Shown: piece by piece, positions 1 through 6,254 of the stretch
Numbering within the stretch: position 1 is the first letter of the stretch
How the letters are laid out: each line of letters begins with the position of its first letter
DNA from: a bacterium
GTDB lineage: Bacteria; SZUA-79; Acidulodesulfobacterales; Acidulodesulfobacteraceae
Direction: 5' to 3'
Assembly: GCA_021803845.1 (NCBI GenBank)
Contig: JAJZLA010000040.1
Coordinates: 1-9,047, forward strand
Length of the DNA: 9,047 nt
Notes under the pieces: generated by a model
What the model was told of the DNA's origin: nothing
The model's input: the letters and a program-made list of their open reading frames with translations, nothing else
Database searches by the model: none
Position numbers and translations under genes: made by a program

Positions 1-3
1 ATT

Positions 4-660
4 ATGTTTTTTAAAAATAAAAAGAATGAAGGTAAAAAAGAAGAATGTTATCTTAAAAAAATCGATAGAAAAATCGATAAAGCAATTCTTAAACTTATAG
101 AAAAAGATTCTTTTATAAATTTTTTTAAAAGTTTAACGTGGTTTGGTATTTTATATTTGATTTTTAATGCTATTATTATTTCTATTAATAATCTATTCGA
201 TAAAATTCCAATAAATAACAATATATTGATGAATAGTTATATTATAATGGGTCTTTTGGTTTTAGTAATAGCAATATATATCTGTCTAATTATTTTAATT
301 TTTATTTACCAAATTAAAAAAGTTTTTCAATTTACTCCAATTGGCAAAGAAACAACATTTTTTACATCATCATATTTTTTTATAATAATATTATTTATTG
401 CATTTATGCTTACTATGTTATTGCGTTATTTTATTCAATATTATTGGCATATCAATTTTGTTATAGAATTTTATATTATTATTTCTTTGATTTTAATTAT
501 CTTTATTTCTGCTGCTGCTGATTATTTTATTTTAAGATATATTAAGGAACGCACAACTTATTTACGTTCTTCGATACTAACAATAATTCTTGCATTATAC
601 CTTATTTCAATATTAGCTTTTAATTTATCTATATTTAGCAAATTTAATATAACAAAGTGA
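4..660 (+). CDS. Hypothetical multi-pass membrane protein
   Basis: I do not recognise this 218-residue protein. A lysine-rich N-terminal tail (residues 1-35, probably cytosolic) is followed by about five hydrophobic segments near residues 46-62, 78-104, 122-144, 150-177 and 189-210, with few charges between them. No catalytic motif, signal peptide or conserved Cys/His pair is visible. The gene is very AT-rich, more so than the minus-strand replication operon. The ATG at position 4 is close to the window edge, no ribosome binding site can be seen, and the preceding triplet is open in frame, so the true start may lie upstream. It runs towards the repeat array and converges with the primase gene. 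It may be element cargo (immunity, exclusion or a holin-like role are all possible), but nothing in the sequence decides this. Confidence 0.6.
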   Translation: MFFKNKKNEGKKEECYLKKIDRKIDKAILKLIEKDSFINFFKSLTWFGILYLIFNAIIISINNLFDKIPINNNILMNSYIIMGLLVLVIAIYICLIILIFIYQIKKVFQFTPIGKETTFFTSSYFFIIILFIAFMLTMLLRYFIQYYWHINFVIEFYIIISLILIIFISAAADYFILRYIKERTTYLRSSILTIILALYLISILAFNLSIFSKFNITK

Positions 661-746
661 GATTAGATATAGATATTATTTTTGTGCAATCCAGTAAAAG
701 TAATTATATTGTATATTTTAAGAAATAAATTTTAGGTAAACCAGCG

Positions 747-829
747 TTGTTACTGAATTGTTACTGGTTGTTACTACTTGTTACTGGTTTTGTTACTGGT
801 TTTTGTCAGTAAATATATAGGTTGTTACT
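747..829 (+). repeat. Iteron-like direct repeats, TTGTTACT x6
   Basis: Six copies of TTGTTACT start at 747, 758, 768, 778, 790 and 822; most continue as TTGTTACTGG. The first five are spaced 11, 10, 10 and 12 bases, about one helical turn, so they face the same side of the DNA. This is the arrangement expected of binding sites for a replication initiator. The repeats lie just beyond the 3' end of the primase-helicase gene. Confidence 0.8.
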
Positions 830-840
830 GGTTTGGGTAT

Positions 841-905
841 AAAATAAGAAAAAGTAGCAGACAATTTTTTTTATTTTTTTTCAGATAAAAGTTTAAAAAT
901 CCAAA
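841..905. other. AT-rich core between iteron blocks, possible DNA unwinding element
   Basis: This stretch of about 65 bases is roughly 80% A+T, with long T and A runs. It lies exactly between the direct iterons (747-829) and the inverted ones (910-929). Origins of iteron-carrying replicons usually have such an easily melted segment beside the initiator sites. The window is AT-rich overall, so composition alone is weak evidence; the position is what suggests the role. Confidence 0.35.
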
Positions 906-909
906 AACC

Positions 910-929
910 AGTAACAAAACCAGTAACAA
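910..929 (-). repeat. Inverted iterons, AGTAACAA x2
   Basis: Two copies of AGTAACAA (reverse complement of TTGTTACT) start at 910 and 922, each preceded by CC and 12 bases apart. They face the direct block at 747-829 across the AT-rich core. Two more copies, one in each orientation (955-962 and, truncated, 986-992), form the hairpin described separately. Confidence 0.75.
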
Positions 930-955
930 GATAGTATTTATAAAGGTTTGCGGGT

Positions 956-998
956 TGTTACTGGTTTGATTTTAGCATTCAAACCAGTAACATTTTTT
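956..998 (+). terminator. Iteron-built hairpin with T-tract (terminator-like)
   Basis: A perfect 14-base stem (956-969 pairing with 979-992, each arm containing an iteron) closes a 9-base loop and is followed by six T residues at 993-998. On the plus strand this has the form of an intrinsic terminator and could end transcription arriving from 4-660. It may equally be an origin feature, because the arms are iteron copies. On the minus strand there is no T-tract, so it would not be a standard terminator for the primase transcript. Confidence 0.5.
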
Positions 999-1020
999 AA
1001 AGGGTAGAAAAAAGGCTAAA

Positions 1021-3441
1021 TTAGGATAATGGCCAAGCTTTGAGTGTTTTATTGCCTGTCCTTATAGTTTTTACTTTTCCGAGTCCAGCGGTTAACTTAA
1101 TGCTGAGCTTAACTCTCGACATGATTTTCATCTGATTAATTTTTTCCAAATCCGGGTCTTGAGTTAAACCGTGGACGGAAAAAAGATACAATGAATAAGC
1201 GAGAGAAGATGATATATAATTATTGCTTATTTCTTTTTTGAGTTCGTCAAGCCAATAATTATTTTCCAAAGTAACATTTGAAAAAGATATTAATTCTTGT
1301 AGCCATTCATATAATTTATCATGCTTTTTTTGAATAATTAAATCAGAAAAAATCGTAGTCCATTCCTGTGTTGTTCTCTGAATTATCTCTTTTTCGTCGT
1401 TCTGAAAGACGTTAAGGGCGTCAGTTGGGTTATAATTATAGGATAGTAAAATCGCCCAAAACTTAACGCATTCGCCGGATTCAATTTTATCAACTAATGC
1501 AGAAATTTCGGATTTAGAATATAAAGAGTCGAGGCTTTGATTAGCAGTAAATATTGAATACCTGCGGTCGCTGTTCTCTATGCTAACGGGTATAGCATTA
1601 TTTGAAAAAAATATACAATTAGCATAATTCCTGACTTGCCGGGGCTTTATGAATTTCTGATTTACGATTAAAAAATCGTCAGAAATAATTTGCTTTAATT
1701 TTTCGTAGAGCGTCGTTCCGTCCCTAAAATCCGGCTTAACTTCGTTAAAGGCAACAAAAAGCTGGTTTTCCAAATCGCCGTTAAATTCACTTTTTAGACT
1801 TTCGTTGCTTAAAGTAATAACCTGACTGTCGTCTTGTGGGTTTTCCGCACCGTTTCCAAAGAAAGGCCTTATAATTTTTTCAAACAACAAGCCTTTTCCC
1901 GTGCCTTGCAATCCCTTAATTATTATAGCATTTCTTGTTTTTTTCTTTGTTTGCGCTATATAAGATAACCAGTTCAAAAAATACTGGCTTTCGTCCGGTT
2001 TGGCGAATAAATTACTTATAATCGCCCAAACTGACGGAGCTTCTGTTTGGATTGCAATTTTAAGCGTATCATATTCAAGTTTTCCGCCGGTTTTAGCTTG
2101 GATTTCCGCGGCGTAATTATCCGCTTTTCCGCGGGTTTCAGATTTCTTATAAGTGTTAATTTTAAATTTTTCAAGACCTTTGGAAAATTCAATAGTTTTG
2201 CCATTTTCAGGATTAAATTCAATTTTACACGGCGGAAGTGCGGCGTCCTTGAGCGTTAAGCTCTGGTCTATCCCTAAAAGGCTCTGCAAACTTGATATTT
2301 TTTCAAGATATAAGGTCTTTTGTGTCAATTTTTCGAATACTATTATTTGCTCAGAATGTATATCAAGACCAACATAAACAGGGCTTGTAACGTCTTGAAA
2401 TTGCCATTTTTCGAACCATTTTGCGAATTGAATTAAAATATTTTTTTTGTCCTCCGTATCGATAATTTTATTTTTAACTATTGAAGTTAAATATCTAAGT
2501 GTTTTTTGCGGTTCAAGCGGTTTAGGTTCGGTTTTTTTAATTTCTATAATTTTAGTAAAATCAAGCCCGCGGACAAGGACGTCGTTTGCGTCTTTTGCCT
2601 TTTCTTTATCGCAATTCCACGCAACATAATTATAATTTTCAGGCAAACGCTCAATAGCCTGCCGTCCCGCCTCATCGTTGTCGCCGCAAAAAATCGGATT
2701 TTTGCCAGCATTCCTTATAATTTCTGCTAATTCTGGCTTTAGGAATGTTGCTCCGCCCGTCGCTATCGCGTTATATCCCATTTTTAGCATGCTTAAAGCG
2801 TCAATTTCGCCTTCCACAATGTAAATGTCCTTTATTTCTGATTTTAGCGCGTAGGAAAGGTTAAAAACAGAAGTAGTATTTTTAGGAATAAGCTTATAGG
2901 ACGGCTTTTTTCCTGTCTCAGGGTCGGCATAAATTCCGCGGACGGAGTAACCTACGATGTCGCCGTTTTCATTACAATATGCAAAAGCAAGATATCCGGG
3001 ATTTGTAATTTTGACGAGTTCGGGATTAATGTCAGTTAATCCGCGTTCGGCAAGATATTCTTTTTCAATTTTAGACAAAGGCTTTAATATAGTCCATTCC
3101 CTTGCGTAATTGCGTTCCGGTTTTTCCTCCGGCGCCGGTTCTTGTTTTTTTGCCTTAAATTCTACTACTTTTTTAGCCTGTTCCATTTCCGCGCTCCTAT
3201 CTTTATTTTTTTCTTGGTATTTTGGAATGTTTAATATGCCATACAAATCTAACCGCTCGATTAATTCTGTCCGCGTATATGCTTTATTTTCGGCGAAACA
3301 AAATAGAGTCTCATCATTGACGATTGCGTCGTGGTTGCCTTTTGTCAGAGGTTCGTTGGGTTTGCAAATCGGGCAACGGCAGACTGTTTTTGCCCCTGCT
3401 TTTTGAGTTTCTATATAATGTTCCCATAAATTAATACAACC
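1021..3441 (-). pseudogene. TOPRIM primase / D5-like helicase, 3' major fragment cut off by an IS
   Basis: This is the bulk of a replication primase-helicase, open from the IS edge at 3441 to the stop at 1021. Its first 65 codons, upstream of a TTG at 3246, hold zinc-ribbon cysteines (C-R-C-P-I-C, then L-F-C-F). Counting from that TTG, a TOPRIM domain follows, with EGEID at 145-149 and DND at 189-191 as metal-binding acidic residues. The helicase part has Walker A GLQGTGKG at 445-452, Walker B-like LFVAFNEV at 496-503, the FFSNN sensor near 546-550 and DRR at 560-562, as in D5/DUF5906 phage and plasmid helicases. The role would be primer synthesis and unwinding at the element's origin. The true start and first CxxC lie beyond the IS. 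An internal ATG at 3186, preceded by AGGAG seven bases upstream, could restart translation of a 721-residue protein lacking the zinc ribbon. Confidence 0.85.
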
Positions 3442-3444
3442 CTA

Positions 3445-3455
3445 ATAGGTGGATT
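3445..3455 (+). repeat. IS left inverted repeat
   Basis: ATAGGTGGATT, a perfect complement of 4762-4772. It abuts the truncated primase frame, and the in-frame TAG at 3444-3442 (minus) lies at this edge. Confidence 0.75.
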
Positions 3456-3475
3456 CGGGATATGCAAATATCCCG
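3456..3475 (+). other. Hairpin just inside the IS left end
   Basis: CGGGATAT and ATATCCCG form a perfect 8-base stem around a GCAA tetraloop, directly after the terminal repeat and upstream of orfA. It could insulate orfA from read-through transcription by masking its translation, as described for some IS elements, or bind transposase. The structure is visible; the function is inferred. Confidence 0.6.
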
Positions 3476-3532
3476 AAATTATTGTAAAATTATAATAATC
3501 TAACCTAAAATCTTTTACGGGGGTTTTTAGAA

Positions 3533-3829
3533 ATGGGAACATTAAAAAGAAAACATTCTAAGGAATTTAAAGCCAAAGTAGCTCTTGAAGCAATTAAAAA
3601 CGAAAGAACCATTGCCGAACTCTCTTCGGCATTTGACGTGCACCCGAATTTAATCGGCAAATGGAAAAAGGATCTGCTAAATTCCATTCCGTCTTTATTC
3701 GAGGAAAGAAAGAAAACAACTTCTTCAAAAGAAGAGCTGGACGTAAACGATCTTTATAAAGAGATAGGCAAGCTTAAAATAGAAAACGAGTTTTTAAAAA
3801 AAAAGTACGAACAATTGCTGAAAATGTAG
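3533..3829 (+). CDS. IS3-family transposase OrfA
   Basis: This 98-residue protein binds the IS ends and is the N-terminal part of the OrfAB transposase. Residues 3-50 form a helix-turn-helix of the HTH_Tnp_1 type (K-R-K-H-S-K-E-F-K start, IAELSSAFDVHPNLIGKWKK recognition region). Residues 70-97 are a heptad-patterned coiled coil typical of OrfA dimerisation. A G-rich stretch at 3519-3523 upstream of the ATG is only a weak ribosome binding site. The frame ends in TAG at 3827-3829, after a run of nine A residues where a -1 shift would join it to OrfB. Alone, OrfA usually acts as a regulator of transposition. Confidence 0.93.
   Translation: MGTLKRKHSKEFKAKVALEAIKNERTIAELSSAFDVHPNLIGKWKKDLLNSIPSLFEERKKTTSSKEELDVNDLYKEIGKLKIENEFLKKKYEQLLKM
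3796..3805 (+). promoter_or_regulatory. Programmed -1 frameshift site (A-AAA-AAG)
   Basis: Nine A residues at 3796-3804 followed by G contain the heptamer A-AAA-AAG (3799-3805) in the correct OrfA phase. A -1 slip continues at 3805 in the OrfB frame, which is open through to 4662, giving a fusion of about 376 residues. OrfB lies exactly in the -1 frame relative to OrfA, as in other IS3 elements. Confidence 0.85.
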
Positions 3830-3840
3830 ATAAAGCCCTG

Positions 3841-4662
3841 TTGCTCGAAAAAGACAGCCCGCTGTCTTTTTCTAAACAGTGCGCTCTTTTAGGTATAAAC
3901 AGAACGTCTTTTTACTATAAGCCTAAATCCAAGTCTAAAGACGAAATGCCTATAGAAGAGCATATTATCCGCATCTATACTAAAAGACCGTTCTACGGGC
4001 ATAGGAAAATTAAAAAAGAGCTGGAAAGACACAATATATTTATAAGTAACAAGAAAACTTTAAGACTTATGAAAAAACTAAATATTAAAGCGCTGTATCC
4101 GAAAAAGTGCCTCTCTTTAAATACAAAAGAGCACGAAAGATATCCGTATCTGTTAAAAAACGTTACCCCTATTTATTCTAACCATGTATGGCAGACGGAT
4201 ATCACGTATTTAAAACTTTCAAGCGGATATGCCTATTTATCGACATTGATAGATGTCTATTCAAGAAAGATTCTATCCTACGAACTGTCGAACACGTTAG
4301 ACGTAAACTTTTGCATAAATACCGTAAAAAAAGCAATATCTGAGCACGGAAGACCTTACTGCATAAATTCCGACCAGGGTTCGCAGTATACGTCTTTTGA
4401 GTTCATCGAACTACTCAAGAAAGAAAACATTAAAATAAGCATGAATTCAAAAGGCCGTGCGTTAGACAACATATTCATTGAAAGATTCTTCAGGTCTTTA
4501 AAATACGAAGATATTTACCTTAATAAATATTCAAACGCAAAAGAAGCTAAAAACGGTATTGCCGCTTACATAGATTTTTATAACGCTGAAAGGTTTCATC
4601 AGTCTTTGGATTATCGTACTCCCGATGAAGTATATTTTTATAATTCCAAAGCTGCAGCATAA
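3841..4662 (+). CDS. IS3-family transposase OrfB (DDE catalytic domain)
   Basis: This is the catalytic part of the IS3 transposase, made mainly as the OrfAB fusion. Counted from the TTG at 3841, the HTH_21-like segment (residues 35-90, with R-P-F-Y-G-H-R-K-I) precedes an rve integrase core. The catalytic residues are D120 (VWQTDITYL), D178 (INSDQGSQYTS) and E214 (ALDNIFIERFFRSLK), with 35 residues between the second D and the E, as usual for this family. The C-terminus has the conserved Y-N-x-x-R-x-H-Q-S-L-x-Y-x-T-P-x-E pattern. No frameshift or stop interrupts it, so the IS is probably competent. There is no convincing ribosome binding site at 3841, which agrees with expression by frameshifting: the frame is open upstream to the slippery site. 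Confidence 0.93.
   Translation: MLEKDSPLSFSKQCALLGINRTSFYYKPKSKSKDEMPIEEHIIRIYTKRPFYGHRKIKKELERHNIFISNKKTLRLMKKLNIKALYPKKCLSLNTKEHERYPYLLKNVTPIYSNHVWQTDITYLKLSSGYAYLSTLIDVYSRKILSYELSNTLDVNFCINTVKKAISEHGRPYCINSDQGSQYTSFEFIELLKKENIKISMNSKGRALDNIFIERFFRSLKYEDIYLNKYSNAKEAKNGIAAYIDFYNAERFHQSLDYRTPDEVYFYNSKAAA
3848..3871 (+). other. Stem-loop downstream of the slippery site
   Basis: A perfect 10-base stem (AAAAAGACAG pairing with CTGTCTTTTT) closes a CCCG loop, starting about 42 bases after the slippery heptamer. Frameshift stimulators usually begin 5-9 bases downstream, so this one is distant. It may be part of a larger fold or pseudoknot, or incidental. Confidence 0.5.
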
Positions 4663-4679
4663 ATTGCATTAAAGGAGGG

Positions 4680-4702
4680 AGAAGGGGGCTTCGCCCCCTT
4701 CT
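4680..4702 (+). terminator. GC-rich hairpin after OrfB
   Basis: A perfect 10-base stem (AGAAGGGGGC pairing with GCCCCCTTCT) with a TTC loop lies 18 bases past the OrfB stop. No T-tract follows, so it is either a pause or mRNA-protecting structure or an unusual terminator. It is the most GC-rich segment of the area. Confidence 0.5.
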
Positions 4703-4755
4703 AACCCCCAAAGACATTATAAATATAATTTAATATAAAATACTAAAACATACGT

Positions 4756-4863
4756 TTAACTAATCCACCTATGTGGTATTAAAAAAATGTATTGACAAAG
4801 GGAACAGTTTACTATGCCAGCCGCATTCAGAATATCAATTACAGAATAGTCGCTAATCTTCAT
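4756..4863 (-). pseudogene. 5' fragment of the primase-helicase gene, truncated by the IS
   Basis: The real start of the primase gene is the ATG at 4863-4861, inside the end of the upstream 62-residue gene (11-base overlap) and seven bases after a perfect GGAGGT. It encodes MKISDYSVIDILNAAGIVNC and continues S-L-C to P30 in original sequence, then five codons of IS DNA and a TAA at 4758-4756. C20-x-x-C23 is the first half of a zinc ribbon whose other cysteines (C-R-C-P-I-C) lie across the IS at 3381-3364 on the minus strand. The D-I-L-x-A-A-G-I helix also resembles the N-terminus of primase zinc-binding domains. A direct join of the two flanks does not restore the reading frame, so a few bases were probably lost, gained or duplicated. 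Confidence 0.75.
4762..4772 (-). repeat. IS right inverted repeat
   Basis: AATCCACCTAT, a perfect complement of 3445-3455. It lies immediately downstream, on the primase strand, of the 30 original codons of the primase 5' end. Confidence 0.75.
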
Positions 4864-5041
4864 CTTCCTCACCTCCGAATAAATCAAGCTGTTTTATTTC
4901 TTTTTCCGTCGTCGGCTCCGGCTTTTCGTAGGGGTCGGACTGAATTTGAATTTTAGTTATTTTCTCGATATTTTCGCGCCCGAAAACTTCAATTATTGTC
5001 GTTATTGTTGCTGGTAATTTCGGTTGTTTTTGATTATTCAT
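4853..5041 (-). CDS. Small protein with C-terminal clamp-binding-like motif
   Basis: I do not recognise a family for this 62-residue protein. The ATG at 5041 overlaps the upstream stop by ATGA and is preceded by GGAGGT five bases upstream, so it is clearly a translated operon member. Residues 11-36 may form a short helical or beta segment (TTIIEVFGRENIEKITKI). A charged linker leads to QLDLF at 51-55, followed by GG and an acidic tail (EEDED). QLDLF fits the QL[S/D]LF pentapeptide by which bacterial proteins bind the beta sliding clamp. It sits between another protein with such a motif and the primase-helicase, so it may link the element's replisome to the host clamp. The role is inferred; the operon position and motif are seen. 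Confidence 0.8.
   Translation of the reverse strand: MNNQKQPKLPATITTIIEVFGRENIEKITKIQIQSDPYEKPEPTTEKEIKQLDLFGGEEDED
4871..4876 (-). promoter_or_regulatory. Ribosome binding site deciding the primase start
   Basis: On the minus strand this reads GGAGGT, seven bases before the ATG at 4863. It lies inside the end of the upstream gene, supports translational coupling and identifies the original primase start across the IS. Confidence 0.75.
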
Positions 5042-6045
5042 AGCGCACCTCCCGCGGTGGTAAAAAGCTCAAGTTGTTCGGGTGGCGTTTGGTTTTTGCG
5101 GCGACGATATTTTTCGAGATTTGTCGTTTCATTTTTATTAGTTTCGTCGGCTTCGGCTGCGGAAGAGTTGTCAATATAAAATAACTCACCCTTTTTTATT
5201 TTATTTTTTAAATCGAACTCTGCAATTAAGCGGGCTTTCTCGTTGTCGGATAAGGTAGATATGACTGCCGCTTCTTCAGCCGCCTCTTCAGCGGCAATGA
5301 GTATCGAGAGCGGGTCGCCGGTTGGGTCGGGTATTATGTCGTGATATGATATAGACTTTCCGTCATTACCGTCATTAGACGACGGCAAGGGTGCGTCAAT
5401 ACTGACTTCGTGTCTGCTAAGACTTTCTCGTGCGGCTGTCAGTGTTGGGGCGGCTTTTTTGGCGTTACGATTTTTTAGGATGGTTAAAAGAAGGCGGTAT
5501 ATCTCGCCTTTTAAGGCTTTTCCGAATTTTTTAAATTCGGCGGCGTTTGCCCAACACAACGGCAATAAATGCGGATAATTACAGGCTTTGTGCGCGATTT
5601 TTTCGGTTATATAACTTTGTGTCTCTGGATTGGCAAGATGGCGAAATATCTGGCTCGGCGTGGTATCTGTATCAGTTAATTCGATAAATATGCAGGGTAG
5701 TATGGCTTCAAGCGCGGAATGGATATAAGCGTAGTCGGGCGGAGCGCAGGGCGGAGCATTGGATTCTGCCGCTTCGGTCGCTATTTGGCGGCTGTCTGCG
5801 GGCATTGATACTGCTTGCGCCTTGGGCTTTTCAACAAATAAATTCTCAAATCCAATAAATTCTTCTATAAATTCATTCTCGGTAAGTTTAATTGCAATTT
5901 CTCCCCGAGAGGTAATTGTTATTTTCCCTGTTTCTGAGTCAAAATCAAAGTCGTCTTCTATCATTCCATAACTGCCTACTTCTATTGTGTTGTTGTCGTG
6001 CTTATAATTCCATTTTTTGATTAATTTTTTAGTGGCTCGTTTCAT
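5038..6045 (-). CDS. First gene of the replication operon, function unknown
   Basis: The family is not recognised for this 335-residue protein. The ATG at 6045 follows AGGAGG at 6057-6052 with a six-base gap. Residues 15-65 look like a beta-rich N-terminal domain. Residues 105-195 are mostly helical (Y-I-H-S-A-L-E-A-I-L-P, then a long helix to about 193). Residues 211-280 contain S-I-D-A-P-L, then D-I-I-P-D-P and E-E-A-A-E-E, faintly like the linker between regions 2 and 4 of sigma-70 factors. I cannot confirm a sigma domain, because no region 4 helix-turn-helix is evident. The tail is rich in K, R and N and ends in QLELF (324-328), a clamp-binding-like peptide. It is the first gene after a strong promoter and is coupled to the 62-residue gene. 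Its base composition is clearly more GC-rich than that of 4-660 or the DUF445 gene. Confidence 0.85.
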   Translation of the reverse strand: MKRATKKLIKKWNYKHDNNTIEVGSYGMIEDDFDFDSETGKITITSRGEIAIKLTENEFIEEFIGFENLFVEKPKAQAVSMPADSRQIATEAAESNAPPCAPPDYAYIHSALEAILPCIFIELTDTDTTPSQIFRHLANPETQSYITEKIAHKACNYPHLLPLCWANAAEFKKFGKALKGEIYRLLLTILKNRNAKKAAPTLTAARESLSRHEVSIDAPLPSSNDGNDGKSISYHDIIPDPTGDPLSILIAAEEAAEEAAVISTLSDNEKARLIAEFDLKNKIKKGELFYIDNSSAAEADETNKNETTNLEKYRRRKNQTPPEQLELFTTAGGAL

Positions 6046-6090
6046 TTTTTGCCTCCTTTTTTTATATGCCCTGACGGGCGGTTATATTGG

Positions 6091-6110
6091 CAAGCGTAAT
6101 ATTACGCTTG
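6091..6110. promoter_or_regulatory. Perfect 20-base palindrome, probable operator
   Basis: The palindrome consists of CAAGCGTAAT and its exact complement. It lies immediately downstream of the predicted start of the minus-strand operon (about 6113). Its half-site TTACGCTTGA recurs at 6234-6243 over the -35 box of the divergent promoter, so one regulator could control both directions. A repressor binding here would block early elongation of the replication operon. The same sequence would fold as a hairpin in the 5' leader. Confidence 0.7.
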
Positions 6111-6119
6111 ATACTTATT

Positions 6120-6147
6120 ATTATATCATAATTATAAATCAAGTCAA
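6120..6147 (-). promoter_or_regulatory. Promoter of the minus-strand replication operon
   Basis: Minus-strand TTGACT (6147-6142), a 16-base spacer and a consensus TATAAT (6125-6120) predict a start near 6113. That gives a leader of about 67 bases before the ATG at 6045, carrying the palindrome and the AGGAGG. The -35 box lies inside the 16-base inverted repeat. Confidence 0.7.
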
Positions 6148-6254
6148 GTGTTTTTATATTTTTTTATTTTTATTTTATTTATTTTATCTAATATATAAAG
6201 TGTTTCCGAGTCTAAACTAAATATGCTATAATTTTACGCTTGACTTGATTTATA
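6133..6254. repeat. 16-base inverted repeat flanking the divergent control region
   Basis: TATAAATCAAGTCAAG at 6133-6148 and its perfect complement at 6239-6254 enclose 90 bases of very AT-rich DNA. Each arm contains the -35 box (TTGACT) of one of the two divergent promoters. It may be a paired regulator site allowing looping, or a second AT-rich origin-like segment. Confidence 0.75.

Larger units (their letters stand above)
747..992. other. Candidate replication origin
   Basis: The gene-free region 661-1020 holds about ten TTGTTACT copies in both orientations, an AT-rich centre and a terminal hairpin. The motif was not noticed elsewhere in the window. Location next to the primase-helicase gene resembles P4-type satellites, where the primase-helicase binds iterons near its own gene; this is an analogy, not a homology claim. 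Nothing else was seen in 661-746. Confidence 0.5.
3445..4772 (+). mobile_element. IS3-family insertion sequence
   Basis: The element is about 1.33 kb, bounded by an 11-base inverted repeat (ATAGGTGGATT at 3445-3455 and its complement at 4762-4772). It holds the standard IS3 layout: OrfA, slippery site and OrfB with a DDE triad. It is inserted inside the primase gene in opposite orientation. No clean direct target duplication is seen next to these ends. A further inverted match just outside (TTAATAC at 3431-3437, GTATTAA at 4776-4782) leaves the exact ends uncertain by about 14 bases. Confidence 0.9.

Noticed and set aside
747..992. Regular repeats as a CRISPR array
   Set aside because: The repeat unit is only 8-10 bases with 2-4 base gaps, and it occurs in both orientations; CRISPR repeats and spacers are each more than 20 bases and uniformly oriented. 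No cas gene is present.
2047..3406. Several plus-strand open frames opposite the primase (for example 2153-2377 and 3110-3406)
   Set aside because: They are antisense to well-supported domains (TOPRIM, zinc ribbon), have no ribosome binding sites and show no recognisable protein features.
4792..4815. TTGACA followed by GAACAGTTTAC, similar to the promoter/operator of the lexA-like gene
   Set aside because: It lies within the original coding start of the primase on the other strand, has no -10 at proper spacing and lacks the 4-base centre of the dyad. Chance resemblance is more likely.
6017..6220. Plus-strand open frame of 67 codons over the divergent control region
   Set aside because: It crosses the operon start, palindrome and promoter, and its sequence is the translation of AT-rich regulatory DNA; it has no start signals.
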